DNA of 17,824 bases from Prevotella sp. UBA3837 (lineage in GTDB: Bacteria; Bacteroidota; Bacteroidia; Bacteroidales; Bacteroidaceae). The position numbers were made by a program, and so were the translations under genes. The stretch's first letter is position 1; the number at the start of each line of letters is the position of its first letter. This document shows positions 6,447 through 12,310 of this stretch, one piece after another. Below the pieces are notes generated by a model that searched no databases, was not told the origin of the DNA, and was given only the letters and a program-made list of their open reading frames with translations. The stretch covers positions 82,320 to 100,143 of the forward strand of contig DGHX01000029.1 of assembly GCA_002392835.1 (NCBI GenBank), written 5' to 3'.

Positions 6447-8402
6447 TTAGAACTTCACGCTCTGAGTACGGAGCACCCAAGGCAGGATGTGCACGTGGCA
6501 AGAGATGTAGAACTGCTCTTCAATCTCGTCATCGGGAGTGTTGTCGCCATTGACAGGAGTAGGAGTGGCAGTACCCAGCTTCTTGATAGCATCGACAGAC
6601 AGGTCATACCAGTTGTCGCGCACCACACCATAACGACCGAGGAAACGATTATTAGCCTTTGTCTGAGCAGCAGCATCATCTGTATAGCCGTAGATCTGAG
6701 CGACGTTTGCACCCGGCTGAATCTTGATGACGCCCTCGTCAGTCTGGTTGTCCCAAGGAGTCTCAGCCTCGCCGAAGTGCTGGATACGAACATTGTAGTA
6801 GGTCAAACCGTCTTTGTAGAGAGTTACCTTATAGTCTTCCTTTGCACTTGCCACTGCAGTATTCCAAGCTGTGGTCAGCTCAGCCGACAGAGCAGGAACA
6901 TCAACAGCTGCACCATCCTTAGTAGCAGTAATGGTATATGATAACGTGTAGGCCTGATCGCCAGCTTCAGCTTCAGCGGCAGTCTTATCCAAAGCAGCTG
7001 CAATAGTAACTGTAGCATCGAAAACGCCTTCTGTGGGCGATGCATCTCTCAGCTGTTTCAGCACATAGGCCTTTGCATCATCCATGAAAGTAGAGATACC
7101 ATAAAGGGTCTGCACGTGAGCAGCAATTGCATTGTTGATATCAGCCGCAGCATAGAGTTTAGCTTCATTAGTGATAGAGTAGAAGCTCGTTCCGTCATTC
7201 AGCTTCATGCGCAGGGTAGCCTGTGTGGTGTTGGTACGAGTCTGGTTAGCGACATCGAAGGTATTCTCAACGACAAAAGCACGGCCAGTAGGAGCAATCC
7301 AATTGCCTTCCTCAGCAGCCACAGTGTTCTGCAGACGAGCAGCAACAGCATACTGAGGATCCTGACCGAAGTAGGTGCGATAAGCATTATCCTCGTTCAA
7401 GTGACCAGATGTAGCAGGCAACGTTGGAGTGAACTTAGGCAGTGATACAAAACGATACTTAGCATTAGCATTCGTAATTGAGAAATCAGTTTTGTAACCC
7501 AACCAGTCAGCAACGTCAGCATGACGCACATTGTAATAAGTAGGCTCGGTGTTGATAATCTGGAAGGCATCCAGTTCATAAGCCATAGCAGCACCGCTAG
7601 GATCCTTCAGCTCTGTGGTAGAGCTGGCACCAATGTGTGCGGTCACCTTTGCAGCAGAACGCTCAACATAGATGCAACCTGCAGGAGCATTGAGAGCGGC
7701 CTCACGGGTAGAAGCAATCTTTGCCTTGTCAAGCTTCACAGCTGTAATGATTTTACCTGTAGAAGCACTTACACCACCAGCTGTCTCACTCACAGGAGCA
7801 TTGGTCATCATCAGGCCCTTAGCGGCAATCGGTTTATCCGTCTTGTTAGTTGCGTCATACTCCGAGCCAATCTTAGCAGCTGCGAAGGTCTGGTTCATCC
7901 AAGCTCCGAAAGTTGTATTAGCTTCGGGCAGAGTAACATCGTTACGGTTAACAATGACATAAGCATACAAATCTTCAGAAGGAAGCAAGCTAAGGTCGTT
8001 AATCTGGGCCACTGAAACTGAAGTAGAGGTGACACCAGTGCCGCCATCCCATGTAACACCATCCTGAGGAGTAGGCTTTCCGTCGCCAGCACCCTCTGTA
8101 TCAGCCCCAAAGGAGTTAGTCAGGCTCCAGTTTCCAATGTAGGTAGCAGCCTCAGCATTTGCACCCTTAAAGAGCAAAAGAGATGCGTCTTTAACATCGA
8201 ACTCGTCTGCCAGACCGTTGTTCAGATTGTCGTTGGCACGAGTGGGAGTAGAGGCATTGGGCAGCTGAACAGAAATGCCGACAAAAGCATCAGCATACTG
8301 GGTAGCCACGTTCTCGTCTACCACAGCCACCTCGTCCTTCTCTGAGCAAGCAGCAAGGAAGAGTCCTGCTGCAGCCATTGCGAATAAACTTAGTTTTTTC
8401 AT
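6447..8402 (-). CDS. mfa1: Mfa1-like major fimbrial pilin (lipoprotein precursor)
   Basis: A 651-aa precursor with lipobox LFLAAC (Cys19) followed by SEKDEV. TPTR/AND at Arg55 is a likely processing site of the kind cleaved by Arg-specific protease in P. gingivalis pilins, exposing a groove for strand exchange. The C-domain has GRYGVVRDNWYDLSVDAI, the conserved RDNWY strand of Mfa1-type fimbrillins, a Pro/Asp-rich linker, and the terminal strand HVHILPWVLRTQSVKF. It is longer than P. gingivalis Mfa1 (about 560 aa). It is Ala/Thr-rich in the middle, as is usual for variable pilin surfaces. The immediate leader is A/T-rich with no Shine-Dalgarno. Transcription probably starts at the promoter at 8647-8654, through the 44-aa ORF. 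Gene symbol is by family; call as major pilin rests on the C-terminus and its place next to the anchor. Confidence 0.88.
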   Translation of the reverse strand: MKKLSLFAMAAAGLFLAACSEKDEVAVVDENVATQYADAFVGISVQLPNASTPTRANDNLNNGLADEFDVKDASLLLFKGANAEAATYIGNWSLTNSFGADTEGAGDGKPTPQDGVTWDGGTGVTSTSVSVAQINDLSLLPSEDLYAYVIVNRNDVTLPEANTTFGAWMNQTFAAAKIGSEYDATNKTDKPIAAKGLMMTNAPVSETAGGVSASTGKIITAVKLDKAKIASTREAALNAPAGCIYVERSAAKVTAHIGASSTTELKDPSGAAMAYELDAFQIINTEPTYYNVRHADVADWLGYKTDFSITNANAKYRFVSLPKFTPTLPATSGHLNEDNAYRTYFGQDPQYAVAARLQNTVAAEEGNWIAPTGRAFVVENTFDVANQTRTNTTQATLRMKLNDGTSFYSITNEAKLYAAADINNAIAAHVQTLYGISTFMDDAKAYVLKQLRDASPTEGVFDATVTIAAALDKTAAEAEAGDQAYTLSYTITATKDGAAVDVPALSAELTTAWNTAVASAKEDYKVTLYKDGLTYYNVRIQHFGEAETPWDNQTDEGVIKIQPGANVAQIYGYTDDAAAQTKANNRFLGRYGVVRDNWYDLSVDAIKKLGTATPTPVNGDNTPDDEIEEQFYISCHVHILPWVLRTQSVKF

Positions 8403-8484
8403 AAACTTTTTTGTTTTTTGAAAGTTAATAATGAGTTAATTAATTAATTTGTTGTTTCGTTTTTTACGATTATCATTGATATTT

Positions 8485-8619
8485 CTAACATTCTGCTCTT
8501 TCCTCCCACATCTTCTCCAATTCCTTGTCTACATCGAAGTCCTTGGGCAGTGGTCCGCATGTCATGTCAAGAACCTTCTGCGAGGGCTTATAGTCCATTG
8601 GTATCTTGGGGAACACCAT
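8485..8619 (-). CDS. 44-aa small protein in the leader of the major pilin
   Basis: This short frame starts ATG at 8619 after AAAGGAATTGA and ends TAG at 8485-8487. The product starts MVFPKIPMDYKPSQKVLD, continues MTCGPLPKDFDVDKELEKM and ends WEERAEC. It is soluble, acidic and likely helical in the C-terminal half, with two Cys residues. Its composition and codons look coding rather than random. A TAACTTTG -7 box lies 28 nt upstream of the ATG, and the pilin ATG is 82 nt after its stop, so it is probably co-transcribed with the pilin. Meth8 is an alternative start. I do not recognise a characterised family. It may be a regulator, a leader peptide or an unrelated microprotein. Confidence 0.6.
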   Translation of the reverse strand: MVFPKIPMDYKPSQKVLDMTCGPLPKDFDVDKELEKMWEERAEC

Positions 8620-8646
8620 TCAATTCCTTTCTTCCGTTTTGCGGTG

Positions 8647-8654
8647 CAAAGTTA
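8647..8654 (-). promoter_or_regulatory. -7 box upstream of the 44-aa ORF and major pilin
   Basis: On the minus strand TAACTTTG matches TAnnTTTG, and the bases after it (CACCG) match those after the -7 box at 9551-9558. No TTTG sits 19-21 nt upstream, so the -33 box is weak and an activator may be required. The predicted start is near 8640. Confidence 0.5.
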
Positions 8655-8792
8655 TGGTATTTCTTTTTATTATACTATTGCGCAGGTTTACATTGCTTTT
8701 TGTTTTTTTCTCATTTTGCGATGAGACGAGCAGCAAAGGTTCTGCTACAAACTTGATATTCTTCGTGCCGCTGTGCCTTTTTCCGATTTTTC

Positions 8793-8844
8793 GCATTACA
8801 AATGCTTATACTCGGTGCAGCCGGATTTCAAATCCGTCTGAGCG
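8793..8844 (+). repeat. REP-like double-hairpin unit R3
   Basis: GCATTACAAATGC (8793-8805), spacer TTATACTCGGTGCAGC, then CGGATTTCAAATCCG (8822-8836) and TCTGAGCG. Two small hairpins with 3-nt loops are joined by a conserved spacer. It has the same order and orientation as R4 at 9650-9722. Confidence 0.8.
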
Positions 8845-8941
8845 ACATGAGCCAGAGGGTGAGCGCCACGGGGTATGGCGCAGAGGGGTTTTGTCGTTAC
8901 ACACAATTCGTGGGGAATCGGGGCTGCTGGAATGATTTTTT

Positions 8942-8998
8942 GGCCTGCGGCGCTACACGAATAACCGTGAATGGACATGAATTATTCATGAATATATT
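8942..8998 (+). repeat. Dispersed repeat: CCTGCGGCGCTACA plus ATGAAT words
   Basis: GGCCTGCGGCGCTACACGAA is followed by TGAATGGACATGAATTATTC and ATGAAT. The same two-part order is seen at 16120-16175 on the plus strand and in reverse at 16690-16740. It is noncoding and lies between the 37-aa gene and unit R3. Confidence 0.7.
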
Positions 8999-9060
8999 TG
9001 CCTCAGAGACTGCAGTTTCTGCTTACAAACGACGACATGTTTGCACAGGGCCGACTTAGC

Positions 9061-9080
9061 TTCTGTGCAGTATGTCGTAT
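9061..9080 (-). promoter_or_regulatory. Copy 4 (short) of the intergenic TTGACAT element
   Basis: On the minus strand ACGACATACTGCACAGAA matches the ACATACTGCACA part of copy 2. It lies 38 nt after the stop of the 37-aa gene. It is the weakest of the five copies. Confidence 0.3.
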
Positions 9081-9117
9081 AGTGTTGATGCTGGCAGTGG
9101 AGAACAGCAAAGGCAAT

Positions 9118-9231
9118 CTATTTTTCCATCATCTGTTTCCTCTTGTCTCTCTTTTCATCAAAAAGGACATAGAGGAGGATTATAGCTGCTGCTACGGCCA
9201 GGAAGGCGAAATAGTAGGTTGTCGGTGTCAT
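9118..9231 (-). CDS. 37-aa single-pass membrane microprotein
   Basis: ATG at 9231-9229 overlaps the TGA of the 98-aa gene as ATGA, the classic arrangement for translational coupling. The product is MTPTTYYFAFLAVAAAIILL followed by YVLFDEKRDKRKQMMEK. It has one hydrophobic helix (about residues 6-24) and a strongly charged basic tail, so an inner-membrane peptide with the tail in the cytoplasm is likely. It is too short for most gene callers. The partner arrangement matches the 58-aa/36-aa pair at 2592-2882. No known family is recognised. Confidence 0.7.
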   Translation of the reverse strand: MTPTTYYFAFLAVAAAIILLYVLFDEKRDKRKQMMEK

Positions 9232-9524
9232 TTCAAATCTTCTTTTATTCCTTGTTTATATAATATGTATCCTATCATATAGAACAACACGAAAACGATT
9301 GTCCCAATCAAGAAGTGGAGTACAGGGCTGTTTAACTCCTGAAAGATTCCACCAATGAGTACGCCTCCAAACACTAAGTTCCCCAAAAGGAAGGAGTTCT
9401 CTCCCATCTTTTTTTGGAGCTTTCGTTTGAGCTGTCTGCTCTTGATGCCTGTCTTTTCAGGCGTTTCCAGCTGTTTGTTCAGCTGTGGCAGCTGCTTTTT
9501 CTGTTTCTCTCTGCGTGCGCTCAT
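9228..9524 (-). CDS. 98-aa two-helix membrane protein with charged N-terminus
   Basis: I place the start at ATG 9524, giving MSARREKQKKQLPQLNKQLE. The frame is open to 9581, but that upstream ATG lies inside the promoter, upstream of the predicted transcription start near 9544. Residues 1-45 are highly basic and Gln-rich. Two hydrophobic helices follow (about 46-63 and 70-88), with a C-terminal YKQGIKEDLK. The two-helix part (SFLLGNLVFGGVLIGGIFQE) resembles that of the 58-aa protein at 2706-2882, so the two are probably homologous, with an added N-terminal extension here. The downstream 37-aa gene overlaps it by 4 nt. The function is unknown. Confidence 0.75.
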   Translation of the reverse strand: MSARREKQKKQLPQLNKQLETPEKTGIKSRQLKRKLQKKMGENSFLLGNLVFGGVLIGGIFQELNSPVLHFLIGTIVFVLFYMIGYILYKQGIKEDLK

Positions 9525-9550
9525 GTTCACTATTTGTGGTAATGACGGTG

Positions 9551-9582
9551 CAAAGATAGCAAAGAAAAGCGAGACGACCAAA
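9551..9582 (-). promoter_or_regulatory. Consensus Bacteroidetes promoter for the 98-aa/37-aa cassette
   Basis: On the minus strand TTTG (9582-9579), 20 nt, then TATCTTTG (9558-9551). The predicted start near 9544 gives a leader of about 20 nt to ATG 9524, which is why the shorter start is preferred. The sequence closely matches the promoter at 2897-2928. Confidence 0.8.
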
Positions 9583-9608
9583 TTTCGCGGCCTGTTTTTT
9601 CCTCGGAA

Positions 9609-9638
9609 TTGTGTGTCAGTATTTCAAAGAACGAAGGT
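9609..9638 (-). promoter_or_regulatory. Copy 5 of the intergenic TTGACAT element
   Basis: On the minus strand CGTTCTTTGAAATACTGACA, then CACAA. It lies about 27 nt upstream of the -33 box of the promoter at 9551-9582, close to the spacing of copy 2 from its promoter. Confidence 0.45.
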
Positions 9639-9649
9639 TGAGTATTGTC

Positions 9650-9722
9650 GCATTACAAATGCTTATACTCGGGGCAGCCGGATTATACTCGGGGCAGCCG
9701 GATTGCAAATCCGTCTGAGCGG
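9650..9722 (+). repeat. REP-like double-hairpin unit R4 with an internal 20-bp duplication
   Basis: GCATTACAAATGC (9650-9662), spacer, CGGATTGCAAATCCG (9699-9713), then TCTGAGCGG. The spacer is doubled: ATACTCGGGGCAGCCGGATT occurs at 9665-9684 and again, identically, at 9685-9704. It lies 31 nt after the stop of the DUF3868/OmpA gene. Confidence 0.85.
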
Positions 9723-9752
9723 GTCATTTTTAGCACATGTGCCGCCGGCGGT

Positions 9753-11240
9753 TTAGCGGCTGAGGAGTGTGATGGCCTCGCGGTTGCGTGTGACGTCAAG
9801 TCCCTGTGCTGCGGCGTTGTCGAGGTGCTGTGCTGCCTGCTGGTACTGCTTGCGCAGTATGCAGAGCACGGCACGTGCGTTCTCGGCTGCGGCTCCGTTG
9901 CCGGCATGTGTGAGCAGCGTCTCTGCCTTCAGCTGGTCGCCCTGCTGGAGTGCGACGTTAGCCAGGTTGACGGCTGCTGCCTCTGCCTCGGGGTAGTAGT
10001 TGAGGGCCGTCTGCATGCAGCGGTTGTACTCGTCGCTGAAGGGCTGCATGGTCTGTGCCACGCGCCAGAACTCGTGGAGTGAGAGCTGGTGGGGCTTGGT
10101 GCGGTAGATCTGCAGGCACTCCTCGTCGGTATTGAAGGTGCGGACGCGGAAGGTGATCTCGTAGTCGGAGCGGCGCAACCAGGGGTAGATGGTCTTCAGC
10201 AGGTACTGGTACTCCTGCGGGTACTGCCGCTTGATGCGGGCCTCGGTGGCGTCGGCGGTACGTGCAATGACGTTCTCCTCCTGGAGCAGCAGGTTGCGGA
10301 TGATGTCGAGGATCTGGTCGCGGTGGGGCAGCTCCACGGTGTTCATCTTCTCCACAGCCTCGCGCAGACCTATCCAGTTCTCGGGCGTTGCCTCTGCGGG
10401 TGCGAAGACGCTCTTCGGCAGCTGGTACTTGGCGGCCACCCAGTTCGTCAGGCTCTGTGCACGGTTGGTGGCGAGCATGGTGTTGTGGGTGTACGGGCTC
10501 TCAGGCGATGCCCAGCCGTGTATCATGATGCGCTCGACGGTGATGTTGGGGTCGGCGACCATGATGTCGAGGGTGTCGGTGATCTTACGCAGCTCTGTGG
10601 CGTTGGTCATATAGTCGGGCTTCATCTCCCAGCGGTCAACTACGAAGTTGATGAATGCCGTTCCGTGGAGCTCCTGTGCGCGCTTCTCGGGTGTGGGCTC
10701 CTGGTTGGCGAGTGCGATGAGATCGAGGGGGTTCAGCTCCTTGAGGTTTCCCAGGTGTACGAGCTCGTTGCTCAAGGGGTTTCCGCATCCGCAGAGGTCG
10801 CACTCGAGGAGCACCTCTGCCGTCTGGTGCCACGGCTCTCGTGCGATGGCATCGGTATAGCTGTATGACTGTGGCTTTCCGTTGTGGCGTCGCATGGCCA
10901 CGAAGTTGTCGGCGTAGAGCTTGTCCATGCCGTCGCGCTGGAAGACGATGTCCTGCCGGCGTCCGCTGACGATGATGGTCTTCATGCGCTGCACCTGAGT
11001 GCTGTCAGCCGAGCGGAGCACCGGCGTGAAGGCGCGGTAGCGGTTGGAGGGCACGCGGAGTGAGTCGAGCACGAGGTCGAGTGTGACGACGGTGCGGTCG
11101 GCAGCCGGCGTGACGGTGACGTTCTTCGCGCGTACACTATTTATAATGCTCTGGTCCTCGAGCAGCTGCGTTCCTGTCTGTGCTGCAGCTGTGAGTGTGG
11201 TGGCCAGGAGTAGGGCTATGATGGTGGTTTTACGTTGCAT
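9753..11240 (-). CDS. DUF3868/OmpA-like protein of the fimbrial locus
   Basis: A 495-aa exported protein. The Sec signal peptide is about residues 1-20 (IIALLLATTLTAAAQ). Residues about 30-185 form the N-terminal domain seen in DUF3868 proteins, with a Cys cluster ECDLCGCG at 147-152. Residues about 194-272 resemble an OmpA C-terminal domain (IHGWASPESPYTHN then LATNRAQSLTNWV), which in other proteins binds peptidoglycan. Residues about 385-490 look helical and TPR-like (AVNLANVALQQGDQ and repeats). In Bacteroidales such genes travel with DUF3575 and FimA/Mfa genes, so a role in pilus assembly or anchoring at the outer membrane is plausible, not proven. The start lies 33 nt after the DUF3575 stop, behind a perfect 14-bp tandem repeat. 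Confidence 0.8.
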   Translation of the reverse strand: MQRKTTIIALLLATTLTAAAQTGTQLLEDQSIINSVRAKNVTVTPAADRTVVTLDLVLDSLRVPSNRYRAFTPVLRSADSTQVQRMKTIIVSGRRQDIVFQRDGMDKLYADNFVAMRRHNGKPQSYSYTDAIAREPWHQTAEVLLECDLCGCGNPLSNELVHLGNLKELNPLDLIALANQEPTPEKRAQELHGTAFINFVVDRWEMKPDYMTNATELRKITDTLDIMVADPNITVERIMIHGWASPESPYTHNTMLATNRAQSLTNWVAAKYQLPKSVFAPAEATPENWIGLREAVEKMNTVELPHRDQILDIIRNLLLQEENVIARTADATEARIKRQYPQEYQYLLKTIYPWLRRSDYEITFRVRTFNTDEECLQIYRTKPHQLSLHEFWRVAQTMQPFSDEYNRCMQTALNYYPEAEAAAVNLANVALQQGDQLKAETLLTHAGNGAAAENARAVLCILRKQYQQAAQHLDNAAAQGLDVTRNREAITLLSR

Positions 11241-11268
11241 AATGAGTAATTAGTAATGAGTAATTAGT
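11241..11268. repeat. 14-bp perfect tandem repeat between the DUF3575 and DUF3868 genes
   Basis: AATGAGTAATTAGT occurs at 11241-11254 and 11255-11268, followed by AATTA. It fills the 33-nt spacer directly before the DUF3868 ATG, so copy-number change would alter the translation leader of that gene only. Confidence 0.9.
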
Positions 11269-11273
11269 AATTA

Positions 11274-11864
11274 TCAGAACATATACATGAGTGACAGGGC
11301 GAGCTTGGTGGGCCCGAAGTAGAGCTTGTGTCCGTCCTCGAGCTTCTTTCCGCACTCTCCGCACTGGAATTTCTGATAGTCGATGTATGCAGCACCGAGT
11401 CCTACGGAGCCTTCAAAGTTCCAGTGCTTTGAGAGTATCCACTGATAGCCGTAAGCGATGCCGCCGCCTGCGAACCATCCCTCGAAACGGTGGTCGCGCA
11501 GCTCCTTCCAATAGCCGAAGGGCAGCTTGACGTTGGCGGCGTTGTATTCTCCTCCGAAGGCGTGTATGCCCACGAAGCTGCCGTTGAACCGGTGGCAGAA
11601 CCAGTATCGGTATTCGGGGTTGACAATCCAGTGCTTGAGGAACTTACGGTCGGCTCCATGGTTGAACTTCCAGGGATTAAGCCCGTAGAAGGCCTGCAGC
11701 GTGTGCTTCTTTCCGACGCCGATTTCAAGCCCCAGGTTGGGTGTGGTGGTGGCATCGTAGAGCAGGTTGGTCTTCAGCGCCACCTGCTGCGCTCTTGCAG
11801 CTTGTGTTCCCAGGCCAAGGAAGGCTATCAGAACAGCAATGAACAAATGCATTCTCAGTCGCAT
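11274..11864 (-). CDS. DUF3575 family outer-membrane-like protein
   Basis: A 196-aa protein with a Sec signal peptide of about 25 residues (LFIAVLIAFLGLG then AARA/QQ). The mature start VALKTNLLYDATTTPNLGLE is characteristic of DUF3575. Alternating hydrophobic and aromatic residues and the terminal Phe (LSLMYMF) suggest an outer-membrane beta-barrel. A CGEC pair sits at 168-171. It is the first gene of the fimbrial block, 33 nt upstream of the DUF3868 gene. Its promoter candidate is at 11929-11936. In Bacteroidales, DUF3575 genes commonly precede DUF3868 and fimbrial genes. The molecular function is unknown. Confidence 0.82.
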   Translation of the reverse strand: MRLRMHLFIAVLIAFLGLGTQAARAQQVALKTNLLYDATTTPNLGLEIGVGKKHTLQAFYGLNPWKFNHGADRKFLKHWIVNPEYRYWFCHRFNGSFVGIHAFGGEYNAANVKLPFGYWKELRDHRFEGWFAGGGIAYGYQWILSKHWNFEGSVGLGAAYIDYQKFQCGECGKKLEDGHKLYFGPTKLALSLMYMF

Positions 11865-11915
11865 GCTAAGTTACTTTTATAAAAGGTTGTTAATAAACGT
11901 ACGTCTTGATATATG

Positions 11916-11958
11916 TGCAAATCGTTTGCAAAATTACAATATTTTACGAGAGATTGTA
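11916..11958 (-). promoter_or_regulatory. Promoter candidate with two dyads, for the DUF3575-DUF3868 genes
   Basis: The -7 box TAATTTTG reads on the minus strand at 11936-11929. The expected -33 position holds ATAC, not TTTG, so it may need an activator. A perfect dyad TGCAAA-TCG-TTTGCA (11916-11930) overlaps the downstream edge of the -7 box. A second, TACAAT-N12-ATTGTA (11935-11958), spans the region between -7 and -33. Both are candidate operators. The leader to ATG 11864 is about 60 nt. Confidence 0.5.
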
Positions 11959-12101
11959 TCATTAGAAGGTGATATTTAACTGTTTTTAAAGAAGAAGATG
12001 ATGGCATTAACATTTGTTAGACAAAAGAGGGCGGGAGAACAGTGACGAAAAAGAACAGCGAGGGGATGATGGGGGCGATGGGGAGGGGCGAAGGGAGGCG
12101 A

Positions 12102-12253
12102 GGGGGCGATGACATCGCCCCGAAACGGAAGAAGAGAGCGGAAGGAGGGGGCGGTGAGGCCGGAAGGAGGGGGCGGTGATGACAGAGGGGGCGATGAGGC
12201 CGGAAGGGGGCGATGGCATCTCCCCGAAACGGAAGAAGGAGAGCGGCAGGAGG
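12102..12253. repeat. G-rich region with a duplicated unit of about 48 bp
   Basis: GGGGGCGATGACATCGCCCC, GAAACGGAAGAAG and AGAGCGGAAGGAGG (12102-12148) recur as 12206-12253 with a few changes. Between them are shorter copies of GGAAGGAGGGGGCGGTGA. The first copy contains a perfect GGGGCGATG/CATCGCCCC palindrome. The whole 12050-12250 stretch is purine-rich on the plus strand and lies beyond pnp. No gene is seen. Confidence 0.75.
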
Positions 12254-12283
12254 GTGACGCTGGTGTCGCCGCTCCTGCCGCTC
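12241..12283 (-). terminator. Long stem-loop just after pnp
   Basis: GAGCGGCAGGAG (12241-12252) and CTCCTGCCGCTC (12272-12283) form a perfect 12-bp stem. It is extended by six more pairs (GGTGAC with GTCGCC, one G-U, one bulged G), leaving a 6-nt loop. It lies 27 nt after the pnp stop. No T-run follows on the minus strand, so it is more likely a 3' mRNA-protecting structure or factor-assisted terminator. Confidence 0.55.
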
Positions 12284-12310
12284 CTGCGGTATGTTCGATG
12301 GAACGTGGGT

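Noticed and set aside
8796..8978. 60-aa minus-strand frame
   Set aside because: It runs through REP-like unit R3 and a dispersed repeat and has no coding signature.
9525..9581. Longer start for the 98-aa protein
   Set aside because: The upstream ATG lies within the consensus promoter and upstream of the predicted transcription start.
11865..12010. Invertible (phase-variable) fimbrial promoter
   Set aside because: The dyads found are too short and close, no matching inverted repeats flank the promoter, and no recombinase gene is nearby.
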